From Pseudomonas monteilii (lineage in GTDB: Bacteria; Pseudomonadota; Gammaproteobacteria; Pseudomonadales; Pseudomonadaceae), in the NCBI GenBank assembly GCA_001534745.1, contig CP013997.1, forward strand, positions 3,348,001-3,412,000: a stretch of 64,000 nucleotides of DNA, written 5' to 3'. Below, in pieces: positions 1 to 10,041 of this stretch. Position 1 is the first letter of the stretch, and each line of letters begins with the position of its first letter. The position numbers and the translations under genes were made by a program. The notes under the pieces were generated by a model. It searched no databases and was not told the DNA's origin. It saw only the letters and a program-made list of their open reading frames with translations.

Positions 1-236
1 TCCACCGGCGTGACCAGCACATAGCGGTCTTCGTCACGGCGCAGAATGCCGGAGAACAGACGCACCATCGCCGGCCGATTGATCGGCGTGCCCTGGTAAT
101 ACCACGTGCCATCCCGCGCGATGCGCATGTCGATGTCGCCGCAGAACGCCGGGTTCCACAGGTGAACCGGCGGCAAGCCCTTGCCGGTCTTGGGCAGGTG
201 CGCGATCAGATCGCCTGGGGTGTCTCGCTCGGCCAT
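1..236 (-). CDS. DUF1285 family protein, N-terminal part only
   Basis: The ATG at 236 follows AAGGAGAGAGC, a strong ribosome-binding site. Only about 78 codons lie in the window and the gene runs off the left edge, so its length cannot be judged. The visible protein begins [18 protein letters not shown] and contains the stretch [19 protein letters not shown], typical of DUF1285 proteins, small conserved proteins of unknown role. It lies 10 nt downstream of the DUF4823 lipoprotein gene on the same strand, so the two are probably cotranscribed. No function is assigned. Confidence 0.85.
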   Translation of the reverse strand, partial: MAERDTPGDLIAHLPKTGKGLPPVHLWNPAFCGDIDMRIARDGTWYYQGTPINRPAMVRLFSGILRRDEDRYVLVTPV

Positions 237-246
237 GCTCTCTCCT

Positions 247-852
247 TCATCGGCTCATGCCCAACAGGCTGCGCGCGTACTCTCGCATCGGTGGGCCCAG
301 CAGATCTTCGGGCTTGTTGTCGTGCAGCGTCAACAAGCCGCCACGACTCTTGATGCGGACCGTGTCGATGAGATAGCGCGTGCTGGTCTCGATGAGCATC
401 ATCTGCACCACACCGGTGTCGACCCCCAGGCGATCGACCGCTTGCTCGTCGTACCATTCCTCGTCGTTGCCCACACGATCGTCGCTACGGGCAAAACGGG
501 TGTACAGGACGTAATGGGCACCGACATCACGCGCCTCGGACAGCGCTTCTTCCAGTCCCAGCGGGCCCTGTGCGCGACGCACCAGGGGGAAGTACTCGAT
601 GAAACTGTCGAAGGCGGCCTGCGCCACCGCATTGGAGCGTGGAATCGGCCCGCGCCCCGGTGGCACGAAGGCCCCCTGGCCGATATAGATGAAGGAGTCG
701 GGCTGCAGGCGGACCGACAGCGTCCGGCGCGTGTCGCTATGGTCGAGCAGGCCGGCATCGCTCAGGTGATAGCGCACCCCCTCCCCCATGTCGCTGACAT
801 TCATGCAGCCGCCCAGCGCCATGAGCGCCGACAGCAAGACCAGGCTACGCAT
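247..852 (-). CDS. DUF4823 family lipoprotein
   Basis: A 201-residue protein with a short lipoprotein signal peptide: [16 protein letters not shown], with Cys16 in a good lipobox (LGGC). This predicts an envelope-anchored lipoprotein. The mature part resembles DUF4823 proteins, whose function is unknown. GGAGGAACG just before the ATG supports the start. It precedes the DUF1285 gene by 10 nt and follows the TetR regulator gene after a 93-nt gap, all on the minus strand. The lipoprotein call is firm; the role is open. Confidence 0.88.
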   Translation of the reverse strand: MRSLVLLSALMALGGCMNVSDMGEGVRYHLSDAGLLDHSDTRRTLSVRLQPDSFIYIGQGAFVPPGRGPIPRSNAVAQAAFDSFIEYFPLVRRAQGPLGLEEALSEARDVGAHYVLYTRFARSDDRVGNDEEWYDEQAVDRLGVDTGVVQMMLIETSTRYLIDTVRIKSRGGLLTLHDNKPEDLLGPPMREYARSLLGMSR

Positions 853-945
853 CGTTCCTCCAGAGGCCGGCGACGGAAAGCCGACAGACAGCGGCCTGAT
901 GCAGCTTTTGCGCCAGAACCGCCGCGGCGTGCTTGGACCGGTGTG

Positions 946-1578
946 TCAGCCGGCGTCCGGCTCGCGCTTGCGCTTGTTGCCCATACGCACGCCAATGTCC
1001 ATCAGGAACTGGAAGAAGCCTTCCTGATCCTCCAGCACGCTGCTCCAGAACGGCGAGTGATACAGCGCCACCGCGCCATGCACCAGGGCCCAGGCGGCGC
1101 AGTAATGGAAGTACGGCGGCACGTCCTCGAGCTTGCCCTCGCTGATACGACCCTCGATCAAGCCCGTCAGTCGGTCGAAATTCGAGGCGCGGATACGGTG
1201 CAGCTCTTCTACCAAGTCCGGCACCTGGTTGCCCTTGACGACTTTCTCTTCGAGCCGGTCGAACAGGCGATAGCGCTGCGGATCGCGCATGCGGAATTCG
1301 AAGTAGGCACGGGACAGCGCCTCCTTGTCGCGGTCGACATCGGCCGAGTGCAGCAGCGCATTGAGCTCCTGCTCATAGTCGAGCATCAGCCGCAGGTAGA
1401 TCTCGGCCTTGGACTTGAAGTGCTTGTAGATGGTGCCTTTGCCGATGCCGACAGCATCGGCGATCATTTCGACCGTCACGCTATCCTCGCCCTGATCGAG
1501 GAACAGCTTCAGGGCCGTTTCAAGGATTTCCTGCTCGCGACGACGAAACTCACGGACCTTACGAGGTTCTTTCTGCAT
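946..1578 (-). CDS. TetR/AcrR family transcriptional regulator
   Basis: A 210-residue regulator. Residues 15-62 form the TetR helix-turn-helix: a helix with LDQGEDSVTVEMIADAVGI and then the recognition helix GKGTIYKHFKSK. The C-terminal three quarters is the ligand or dimerisation domain. It lies upstream of two envelope/unknown genes on the same strand, in the same order as the PA2957 region of P. aeruginosa. The ligand and targets are not visible. A spaced inverted repeat CCTAAC/GTTAGG about 40-75 nt upstream could be its own operator. Confidence 0.9.
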   Translation of the reverse strand: MQKEPRKVREFRRREQEILETALKLFLDQGEDSVTVEMIADAVGIGKGTIYKHFKSKAEIYLRLMLDYEQELNALLHSADVDRDKEALSRAYFEFRMRDPQRYRLFDRLEEKVVKGNQVPDLVEELHRIRASNFDRLTGLIEGRISEGKLEDVPPYFHYCAAWALVHGAVALYHSPFWSSVLEDQEGFFQFLMDIGVRMGNKRKREPDAG

Positions 1579-1615
1579 AAGTAGGCTTGGGTAGCGTTCG
1601 AAGCGGATTATTATG

Positions 1616-1654
1616 CCTAACTGGCGGGAAATTGCACGGATCTTACAGGTTAGG
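1616..1654. promoter_or_regulatory. Candidate operator upstream of the TetR gene
   Basis: CCTAACTG at 1616-1623 and CAGGTTAGG at 1646-1654 form an inverted pair, apart from one extra base, separated by about 22 nt. The pair sits 38-76 nt upstream of the TetR start. A CATAAT-like -10 lies between it and the gene on the minus strand. Autoregulation by the adjacent TetR protein is an inference only. Confidence 0.3.
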
Positions 1655-1723
1655 TTGTAGCGGCGAATGACAGACCGAAGCCGTGGGCCTCTTTCGATCG
1701 GCCTTGCACGGGACGTGCGACAG

Positions 1724-1746
1724 GCTTGTAGCGCCGCGCTACAAGC
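1724..1746 (+). promoter_or_regulatory. GacA-UAS-like palindrome upstream of the small RNA
   Basis: GCTTGTAGCGC at 1724-1734 and GCGCTACAAGC at 1736-1746 make a perfect inverted repeat with 11-bp arms and a one-base centre. It resembles the GacA upstream activating sequence (TGTAAG-N6-CTTACA) but with TGTAGC/GCTACA half-sites. It lies about 90-115 nt before the predicted start of the RgsA-like RNA, a plausible distance for such an element. The GacA link is inferred from the family; the palindrome is read directly. Confidence 0.45.
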
Positions 1747-1838
1747 ACCCCGGCTGCGTATTCCAAAACCGTTTAAGAATCAGCCGATCGGCAGTGGCGC
1801 CTGGAGATCCATCACCGATACTTCACTATGTTGCTCCG

Positions 1839-1950
1839 ATGCCTTCCCCCCGCGCATCGAGCAACGAAGGCACCAGGGACCGGGTGCCTTCGTTCCACTC
1901 CTAATGGTCTTGACCCGAACTCTTCCCCCCTGGAGTTCGGGTTTTTTTTG
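1839..1950 (+). ncRNA. rgsA: RgsA (P16)-type small RNA
   Basis: This roughly 110-nt stretch sits between the TetR and tatD genes, where pseudomonads carry the RgsA/P16 RNA, a stationary-phase, RpoS-dependent RNA linked to stress tolerance. It contains a perfect 12-bp hairpin (AACGAAGGCACC at 1863-1874 with GGTGCCTTCGTT at 1883-1894, loop AGGGACCG), a single-stranded linker, then a strong Rho-independent terminator. A CTATGTT sequence at 1826-1832 fits an RpoS-type -10. The 5' end is inferred from that -10; the 3' end from the T-run. No open reading frame is convincing here. Confidence 0.75.
1914..1949 (+). terminator. Rho-independent terminator of the small RNA
   Basis: CCCGAACTC at 1914-1922 pairs with GAGTTCGGG at 1933-1941 and is followed by eight T residues. 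There is no T-run on the other strand, so it ends the plus-strand RNA, not tatD. Confidence 0.9.
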
Positions 1951-1957
1951 CCGGGCC

Positions 1958-2740
1958 TCAGGCCACGCGGGCGAGCGGGAACAGCCGCTTGAAATTGGCC
2001 GTGGTCTGCGCGGCCAGCGACTCCAGGCTTTCGCTGCGCAGCGAGGCGACGAATTCGGCGACTTCGCGTACGTACTGCGGCAGGTTGGGCTTGCCACGGT
2101 GAGGAATCGGCGCCAGATACGGCGAGTCGGTTTCGACCAGCAGGCGGTCGGCCGGCACACGGCGCGCGACGTCACGCAGCGCCTCGGCATTGCGGAAGGT
2201 GACGATCCCCGACAGGGAAATGTAGTAGCCCAGGTCCAGGGCGGCCTTGGCCATGTCCCAATCCTCGGTGAAGCAGTGCAGCACGCCCGCCTGGGCCAGA
2301 TCGGCCTCGCGCAGCAAGGCCAGGGTATCGGCCCGTGCGGCGCGGGTATGCACGACCACCGGCTTGCCGGTCAGGCGGGAGGCTTCCAGGTGCAGGCGGA
2401 AAGACGCCTGCTGCACGGACGCGGCCTCCGGTTCGTAATGGTAGTCCAGGCCGGTTTCGCCGATCGCCACCGCATGGGGATGGGCCAGCTCGTTCAGCAG
2501 CCAGTCCAGGGCCGGCGTTTCACCGGGCGTCAGGTCGAGGGGGTGGATGCCGACCGAGCAATCGACATCGGCGTACCGTTCGCTCAGCGTCTTGACGGCC
2601 TGCGCATTGTCGGCGCTGACGCCGATGCACAGGAAGTGCCCGACGCCACGGTCACGCGCCGCTTGCAGGGCGGTGTCGAGGCAGCCTTGATGGGCGGCAA
2701 GGTCGAGGCGGTCGAGGTGGCAATGGGAGTCTACGAGCAT
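1958..2740 (-). CDS. tatD: TatD family metal-dependent hydrolase/DNase
   Basis: A 260-residue TIM-barrel metallohydrolase. The metal ligands expected for TatD are all visible: HCH at residues 6-8 (in MLVDSHCHLD), Glu95 in GETGLDYHY, His131, His155 and Asp205 in ETDSPY. TatD enzymes are Mg-dependent 3'-5' nucleases implicated in DNA repair. I chose the ATG at 2740; a TTG nine bases upstream is less likely and neither has a strong Shine-Dalgarno sequence. It follows holB by 36 nt, whereas in P. aeruginosa pilZ lies between them. Confidence 0.93.
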   Translation of the reverse strand: MLVDSHCHLDRLDLAAHQGCLDTALQAARDRGVGHFLCIGVSADNAQAVKTLSERYADVDCSVGIHPLDLTPGETPALDWLLNELAHPHAVAIGETGLDYHYEPEAASVQQASFRLHLEASRLTGKPVVVHTRAARADTLALLREADLAQAGVLHCFTEDWDMAKAALDLGYYISLSGIVTFRNAEALRDVARRVPADRLLVETDSPYLAPIPHRGKPNLPQYVREVAEFVASLRSESLESLAAQTTANFKRLFPLARVA

Positions 2741-2776
2741 GGGAACCAATCAGGAGAAAGTGAATGAATACGGGAT

Positions 2777-4397
<1,621 letters not shown>

Positions 4398-5588
4398 TTA
4401 TCGAGTAGGGGGCGCGTCCGCTTCCGGGGCGCGCGCAGGGTCGACGGCCTCGGGCGCCGGCTCGGCGGCCTCGGGGCGCGTCTCAGGTGTCTTGTCGGTC
4501 TCGGCTTCCGGTTCAGGCGCAGCGTCGCTCGACGGCGTCGCCTCCGGCGCGTTACGCGGGGCCGGGCTGGAACGGTAGTCGGCGCGACGCTTGAGCTGGT
4601 ACTCGCGCACGGCCGTGTTGTGATCGCCCAGGTCGTCGGAGAACACATGGCTGCCATCGCCACGGGCCACGAAGTACAGGCTGCTGCCAGGCGCCGGGTT
4701 GAGCGCGGCGTGGATGGCTTCGCGACCGACCATGGCGATCGGCGTCGGTGGCAGGCCGGTCATGGTGTAGGTGTTGTACGGCGTCGGCGCACGCAGGTCG
4801 GCCCGGGTGATCCTGCCGTTGTAGCGCTCGCCCATGCCGTAGATCACGGTGGGATCGGTCTGCAGCATCATGCCCAGTCGCAGGCGGCGCACGAAGACAC
4901 CGGCGATCTGCCCACGCTCCTGCGGCACACCGGTTTCCTTCTCCACCAGGGAAGCCATGATCAGGGCCTGGTAGGGGTCGCGGTACGGCAGGTCGGTGGT
5001 CCGCTCGGCCCACTCGCGTGCCAGTACCTCTTCCAGGCGCATGTAGGCCTGCTGCAACAGTTCGACGTCGCTCATGCCACGCACGAAGCGGTAGGTGTCG
5101 GGGAAGAAGCGGCCTTCCGGGAACACGCCCGGATGACCCAGGCGCTCCATCACCGCCTCGTCCGACACGTTGGCCAAGGTCTGCTCGATCTTGTCGTGGC
5201 GGGCGATCGCCGCACGCACCTGGCGGAAGGTCCAGCCTTCGACGATGGTCAGGTTGTACTGCACCACATCGCCCCGACGCCAGGCCGCGAACAGGTCGTC
5301 GACGGTCATGCCGGGGGTGATGCGGTATTCACCGGTGTGCAAGGGCGTGCCGGCCATGTTGAAGCGCCAGTACAGGCGCAACCAGAAGGCATCCTTCAGC
5401 AGGCCGTCGTCCTGCATGCGGTAGAACATGCGGTTGGGGGTCGTGCCGGTGGGCACGTCGAGCATGCGCTCCTGGCTCACGGCCAAGGGCTGATCGACCA
5501 CCGAGGCCACTTTCCAGGCCGACCAGCCCAAGGCGAGCCCGGCCAGGATCAACAGGGCCTCCACGGTCAGGAGCAATAGGCGTCTCAC
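4398..5588 (-). CDS. mltG: Endolytic murein transglycosylase MltG (YceG)
   Basis: A 396-residue inner-membrane protein with one N-terminal membrane helix (residues 3-25) and a periplasmic YceG domain. The catalytic Glu216 is visible in ASLVEKETG, followed by QTDPTVIYGMG. MltG cleaves nascent peptidoglycan and is thought to set glycan chain ends. The start is GTG. From about residue 340 the protein carries an acidic Pro/Ala/Glu-rich tail of some 55 residues that looks disordered and is not needed for the enzymatic fold. It lies 3 nt after pabC. Confidence 0.95.
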   Translation of the reverse strand: MRRLLLLTVEALLILAGLALGWSAWKVASVVDQPLAVSQERMLDVPTGTTPNRMFYRMQDDGLLKDAFWLRLYWRFNMAGTPLHTGEYRITPGMTVDDLFAAWRRGDVVQYNLTIVEGWTFRQVRAAIARHDKIEQTLANVSDEAVMERLGHPGVFPEGRFFPDTYRFVRGMSDVELLQQAYMRLEEVLAREWAERTTDLPYRDPYQALIMASLVEKETGVPQERGQIAGVFVRRLRLGMMLQTDPTVIYGMGERYNGRITRADLRAPTPYNTYTMTGLPPTPIAMVGREAIHAALNPAPGSSLYFVARGDGSHVFSDDLGDHNTAVREYQLKRRADYRSSPAPRNAPEATPSSDAAPEPEAETDKTPETRPEAAEPAPEAVDPARAPEADAPPTR

Positions 5589-5591
5589 GAA

Positions 5592-6407
5592 TCAGGCATC
5601 CAATAACGTCTGGGCAAGGGCCTGCAGTTTACGGGTCACCGGCCCTGGCGACCAGCTCAGCTCGGCGTGACGGACCACCGGCCAGACACCGTACAGGCTG
5701 TTGCAGAGAAAGACTTCGTCGGCCTGGGCGAGGTCCGTCAGCGCCAGGTCGGTGACGCGGACGGTCAGGCCTGCCGGCCGGGCCGCGTCGATCAGGGCGG
5801 CCCGCATGACGCCCGCCACGCCGCAGCGGCCAAGGTCGGCCGTCAGCAGAGCGCCGTCGCGCACCAGGAACAGGTTGCTGTAGACCCCCTCGATCACCCG
5901 GCCACTGGTATCGCGCATCAAGCCTTCGGCGGGATCGCTCCCCTGCCATTCAGCGCGCGCCAGGACCTGTTCGAGGCGGTTGAGGTGTTTGAGCCCGGCC
6001 AGGCGGGGTTGCTCGGCAAGTCGCGTCTGGCAGGCGAACAGGGTAACGCCGTGCTCGGCGTTCCGGGATGGATAGGCGGGCGCCGGACCGGCCAGCAGCA
6101 CGCGGCGGGCGGGCGTGTCGGGCGTCGACGCATAGCCGCGCAGGCCATCGCCACGGGTCACCACCAGCTTGGCCACGCCCTCCCCCAGCGCTTCGGCGAA
6201 ACGCAGCAGCTCGTCGCGAACCAGGGGCAGGTCGAGGGGAATCGCCAGACGGCTGCACCCCAGCGCCAGACGCTCGAGGTGCAGGTCCAGCAGGCTGGGA
6301 TGGCCCCGGCGCACGGCGATGGTTTCGAACACCCCATCGCCATAGGCCAGCCCGCGATTCTGCAGGTCGATGGCGCTTGCCGGCCGACCGTCCAGCCAGT
6401 GCTGCAT
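5592..6407 (-). CDS. pabC: Aminodeoxychorismate lyase
   Basis: A 271-residue PLP enzyme of fold type IV that splits 4-amino-4-deoxychorismate into p-aminobenzoate and pyruvate for folate synthesis. The family motif AYGDGVFET is at residues 21-29 and the Schiff-base lysine is Lys140 in GLKHLNRLEQ. Its ATG overlaps the fabF stop by one base (TGATG), so translation is probably coupled. Branched-chain aminotransferases are related, but the fabF-pabC-mltG-tmk order settles the assignment. Confidence 0.93.
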   Translation of the reverse strand: MQHWLDGRPASAIDLQNRGLAYGDGVFETIAVRRGHPSLLDLHLERLALGCSRLAIPLDLPLVRDELLRFAEALGEGVAKLVVTRGDGLRGYASTPDTPARRVLLAGPAPAYPSRNAEHGVTLFACQTRLAEQPRLAGLKHLNRLEQVLARAEWQGSDPAEGLMRDTSGRVIEGVYSNLFLVRDGALLTADLGRCGVAGVMRAALIDAARPAGLTVRVTDLALTDLAQADEVFLCNSLYGVWPVVRHAELSWSPGPVTRKLQALAQTLLDA

Positions 6408-7651
6408 CAGTCGACGAACCGACGGAATACCAGCGACCCATTGGTGCCGCCGAAACCGAAGGAGTTCGACAACACCACCTCGATGGGCATGCTGCGCGCC
6501 TGGTGCGGCACGAAGTCGAGGTCGCAGCCCTCGTCCGGCTCATCCAGGTTGATGGTCGGCGGCGCGGTCTGGCTGTTGATCGCCAGCACGCTGAAGATCG
6601 CCTCGACCGCACCGGCGGCACCGAGCAGGTGACCGGTCATGGACTTGGTCGAGCTGATCGCCACCTTGTACGCATGCTCACCGAAGACCTGCTTGATGGC
6701 CGCCACTTCGGCCAGGTCGCCTGCGGGCGTCGAGGTGCCGTGAGCGTTGATGTAGCTCACCTGCTCGGGCGCAAGCCCGGCGTCACGCAGGGCATTGGTC
6801 ATGCAGCGGGCCGCACCGGCACCGTCTTCGGGTGGCGAGGTCATGTGGTAGGCATCGCCGCTCATGCCAAAGCCCACCAGCTCGGCATGGATGACCGCAC
6901 CGCGGGCCTTGGCATGCTCGAGCTCCTCGAGCACCAGCGCCCCAGCGCCATCGGACAGCACGAAGCCGTCACGGCCCTTGTCCCACGGGCGACTGGCACG
7001 CGCAGGCTCGTCGTTGCGCGTGGACAGCGCGCGGGACGCACCGAACCCACCCATGCCCAGGCCACAGGCCGCCATTTCGGCGCCACCGGCGATCATGACG
7101 TCGGCTTCGCCGTAGGCGATGTTGCGCGCGGCCATGCCGATGCAGTGGGTGCCCGTGGTGCACGCGGTGGACACCGCGTAGTTCGGCCCCTGCAAGCCCA
7201 GGTGGATGGACAGGAAGCCGGAAATCATGTTGATGATCGAACCGGGCACGAAGAACGGCGAAATGCGCCGAGGCCCCTGATCGTGCAAGGTCTTGCTGGT
7301 TTCCTGGATATTGGTCAGGCCACCGATACCCGATCCCATGGCCACGCCGATGCGCTCACGGTTGGCATCGTTGACTTCGAGACCGGCATTGCGGACCGCC
7401 TGGAACCCTGCGGCCAGGCCGTACTGGATGAACAGGTCGAGCTTGCGGGCCTCTTTGGCCGACAGGTACTGCTCGACATCGAACCCTTTCACCGAGCCGC
7501 CAAAACGGGTGGAGTAGGCAGACAGGTCCGTATGCTCGATCGGACCGATGCCACTGCGGCCAGCCAGAATGCCCTGCCAGGTGCTCGGTACATCGGTACC
7601 CAACGGTGACAGCATGCCCATACCGGTGACCACGACGCGTCTACGCGACAC
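6407..7651 (-). CDS. fabF: Beta-ketoacyl-ACP synthase II
   Basis: A 414-residue condensing enzyme that elongates acyl-ACP with malonyl-ACP. The nucleophile is Cys164 in [10 protein letters not shown]; the two catalytic histidines lie in [11 protein letters not shown] and [17 protein letters not shown] start preceded by AAGGAGAGTACT. It follows acpP after a 144-nt spacer that contains a terminator-like hairpin, so fabF may be expressed at a lower level than acpP. Confidence 0.97.
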   Translation of the reverse strand: MSRRRVVVTGMGMLSPLGTDVPSTWQGILAGRSGIGPIEHTDLSAYSTRFGGSVKGFDVEQYLSAKEARKLDLFIQYGLAAGFQAVRNAGLEVNDANRERIGVAMGSGIGGLTNIQETSKTLHDQGPRRISPFFVPGSIINMISGFLSIHLGLQGPNYAVSTACTTGTHCIGMAARNIAYGEADVMIAGGAEMAACGLGMGGFGASRALSTRNDEPARASRPWDKGRDGFVLSDGAGALVLEELEHAKARGAVIHAELVGFGMSGDAYHMTSPPEDGAGAARCMTNALRDAGLAPEQVSYINAHGTSTPAGDLAEVAAIKQVFGEHAYKVAISSTKSMTGHLLGAAGAVEAIFSVLAINSQTAPPTINLDEPDEGCDLDFVPHQARSMPIEVVLSNSFGFGGTNGSLVFRRFVD

Positions 7652-7732
7652 AGTACTCTCCTTATTTTATTGACAGATTCCCTCGCACGCCCCGTGCGAC
7701 AGGGTCAGCGACGATCCTCGGTTCCCTCAAAG

Positions 7733-7768
7733 AAAAAACCGCACGCCCACGAAGGCAGTGCGGTTTTT
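7733..7768 (-). terminator. Hairpin terminator/attenuator between acpP and fabF
   Basis: AAAAACCGCAC at 7735-7745 and GTGCGGTTTTT at 7758-7768 form an inverted repeat. On the minus strand it reads as a GC stem followed by T residues, directly downstream of acpP. It probably ends most acpP transcripts and lets a fraction run on into fabF. Confidence 0.8.
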
Positions 7769-7795
7769 CCGACAAGAAGCGACGACTACAGGCGA

Positions 7796-8032
7796 TTAGG
7801 CCTGGTGGGCCTTAACGTAGTCGATGGCAACTTGTACGGTAGTGATCTTCTCGGCTTCTTCGTCAGGAATCTCGGTCTCGAATTCCTCTTCCAGAGCCAT
7901 CACCAGCTCTACGGTGTCAAGCGAGTCGGCACCCAGGTCGTCGACGAAGGACTTCTCGTTGGTCACTTCCTCTTCTTTGACGCCCAGTTGCTCGGCGACG
8001 ATTTTCTTGACGCGTTCTTCGATGGTGCTCAT
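7796..8032 (-). CDS. acpP: Acyl carrier protein
   Basis: A 78-residue acidic four-helix protein. Ser37 in [10 protein letters not shown] is the site of the 4'-phosphopantetheine arm. It carries the growing acyl chain for FabD, FabG and FabF, all encoded around it, and donates acyl groups to PlsX and the lipid A enzymes. GGAGTGAAAC precedes the ATG. The 195-nt spacer from fabG includes a TATAAC sequence (minus strand, 8162-8167) that could be the -10 of a dedicated promoter, but no good -35 goes with it. Confidence 0.98.
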   Translation of the reverse strand: MSTIEERVKKIVAEQLGVKEEEVTNEKSFVDDLGADSLDTVELVMALEEEFETEIPDEEAEKITTVQVAIDYVKAHQA

Positions 8033-8227
8033 GTTTCACTCCTAGTGGACATATGTCAGGCGGCTGGCCGGCGCCCAAGTTTATAGAAAGACGCCCGCTT
8101 TTCAAGCGGTTCGCATCTCCCCGGCCTGGACCTGACCCGACGCCTGGAATCTGGTTGCAGCGTTATAGCGGATTTTCGAGGCCAAGTATGGTTTTTTTCG
8201 AAAGGATCCGCCAGGTTGGCTCACGCC

Positions 8228-8968
8228 TTACATGTACATCCCGCCGTTCACCGGCACGGTGGCGCCGGTCACGTAGGCCGCGCCGTCGGAAGCCAGGAAG
8301 CCGACCACCTTGGCGATCTCTTCGGCCTGGCCCAGGCGGCCCAGCGGAATCTGGCTCAGCAGACCTTCGTGCTGTGCCTGTGGCAGCTCACGGGTCATGT
8401 CGGTATCGATGAAGCCTGGGGTCACCGCGTTGACGGTGATGCCGCGCGAACCGACTTCACGCGCCAGTGCGCGGCTGAAGCCCTCCAGGCCGGCCTTGGC
8501 GGCCGCGTAGTTGGACTGCCCGGCATTGCCCATGGCGCCGACCACCGAACCGATGCTGATGATACGGCCCCAGCGCGCCTTGGTCATGCCGCGCAGGACA
8601 CCCTTGGACAGACGGTAGAGGCTGTTGAGGTTGGTGTCGATCACATCGAACCACTCGTCGTCCTTCATGCGCAGCATGAGGTTGTCGCGGGTGATGCCGG
8701 CATTATTGACCAGGATCGTCGGCGCGCCGAACTGCTCCTGGATGGTGCTCAGCGTGGCTTGCACCGACTCGCTAGAGGTCACGTTCAGGGCCAGGCCGGT
8801 GCCGGCAATGCCATGCTCCTTGAGGGTCGCCGCGATACGCTCGGCGCCCGAGTCCGTGGTGGCCGTGCCGATGACGGTAGCGCCAAGGCGACCCAGTTCA
8901 AGGGCGATTGCCTGACCGATGCCACGGCTGGCGCCAGTGACCAGTGCAACTTTGCCTTGCAGGCTCAT
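8228..8968 (-). CDS. fabG: 3-oxoacyl-ACP reductase
   Basis: A 246-residue short-chain dehydrogenase that reduces 3-oxoacyl-ACP with NADPH. The cofactor loop TGASRGIG is at residues 11-18, NNAG follows in the middle, and the catalytic Ser-Tyr-Lys lies in ISIGSVVG and NYAAAKAG. I use the ATG at 8968 (MSLQGKVALV), preceded by GGAG; an in-frame start 11 codons upstream would add unconserved residues. It is 16 nt after fabD. Confidence 0.96.
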   Translation of the reverse strand: MSLQGKVALVTGASRGIGQAIALELGRLGATVIGTATTDSGAERIAATLKEHGIAGTGLALNVTSSESVQATLSTIQEQFGAPTILVNNAGITRDNLMLRMKDDEWFDVIDTNLNSLYRLSKGVLRGMTKARWGRIISIGSVVGAMGNAGQSNYAAAKAGLEGFSRALAREVGSRGITVNAVTPGFIDTDMTRELPQAQHEGLLSQIPLGRLGQAEEIAKVVGFLASDGAAYVTGATVPVNGGMYM

Positions 8969-8984
8969 GCAGGTTTCTCCGAAT

Positions 8985-9923
8985 TCAGGCCAGCGCCGCA
9001 CGGGTGGCGGCGAAGGCGTCAGGGGTGTTGAGGTTATAGGTGGTCACGCCCTCGGCGCAGCGCTTGTTCAGCCCGGCCAGGACCTTGCCTGGACCGCATT
9101 CCACCAGATTGACCGCGCCATGCGCGGCCAGTGCCTGCACGCACTCCACCCAGCGCACGGGCTGGTAGAGCTGGGCAAGCAGGTCTTGCTTGAGGGTATC
9201 CACGTCCGCCGCCACGGCGGCGCTGACGTTCTGCACCACCGGCACCTGGGGCGCGGCCCACTCGATGGCGTTGACGGACTCGGCGAAACGCTCGGCGGCC
9301 GGCTTCATCAAGGCACAATGCGACGGTACGCTGACGGCCAGCGGCAGGGCACGCTTGGCGCCCTGGGCCTTGCACAGCTCGATGGCGCGGTCGACGGCGG
9401 CCTTGTTGCCCGCAATCACGACCTGGCCAGGCGAGTTGAAGTTGACGGCGCTGACCACCTCGTCTTCGGCGGCCTCGGCGCAGATGGCGACCACCTGCTC
9501 ATCGCTCAGCCCGAGAATCGCGGCCATGGCGCCATGCCCGGCAGGGACGGCCTGCTGCATCAATTGCCCACGGCGCTCCACCAGCGTGACGGCGTCCTTC
9601 AGCGACAGGCTGCCCGCAGCGACCAGCGCGCTGTACTCGCCCAGGCTGTGGCCCGACACGTAGGCCGGACGTTCGCCGCCTTCGGCCAGCCACAGGCGCC
9701 ACAAGGCGATCGAGGCGGTCAGGATGGCAGGCTGCGTCTTGTCGGTCTGGTTGAGCTGTTCTTCCGGGCCCTGCTGGACCAGCGCCCAGAGGTCATAACC
9801 CAAGGCCTCGGAAGCTTCCTTGAAGGTCTCGAGGATCAGCGGGTGCTGGTCGGCGAGCTCGGCCAGCATGCCCAGCGACTGGGAGCCTTGACCTGGAAAG
9901 ACGAATGCGAGGGATGCGGACAT
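8985..9923 (-). CDS. fabD: Malonyl-CoA:ACP transacylase
   Basis: A 312-residue acyltransferase that loads malonyl groups onto ACP. GQGSQ at residues 11-15 shapes the oxyanion hole and Ser93 in GHSLGEY is the nucleophile. I choose the ATG at 9923 (MSASLAFVFPGQGSQ), preceded by AAGGG; a start 12 codons upstream is less likely. It lies between plsX and fabG in the standard order. Confidence 0.96.
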   Translation of the reverse strand: MSASLAFVFPGQGSQSLGMLAELADQHPLILETFKEASEALGYDLWALVQQGPEEQLNQTDKTQPAILTASIALWRLWLAEGGERPAYVSGHSLGEYSALVAAGSLSLKDAVTLVERRGQLMQQAVPAGHGAMAAILGLSDEQVVAICAEAAEDEVVSAVNFNSPGQVVIAGNKAAVDRAIELCKAQGAKRALPLAVSVPSHCALMKPAAERFAESVNAIEWAAPQVPVVQNVSAAVAADVDTLKQDLLAQLYQPVRWVECVQALAAHGAVNLVECGPGKVLAGLNKRCAEGVTTYNLNTPDAFAATRAALA

Positions 9924-10041
9924 GAAAACGAACCCTTGTGGTCTTGTCGAAAAACGCACCCGATGCAGTCGGGCGCGCGCGATGATGAAACTTGGATGGC
10001 GAAGGCGACCGCATGGTCACATTCTCCGTGATGGCAGCGCT

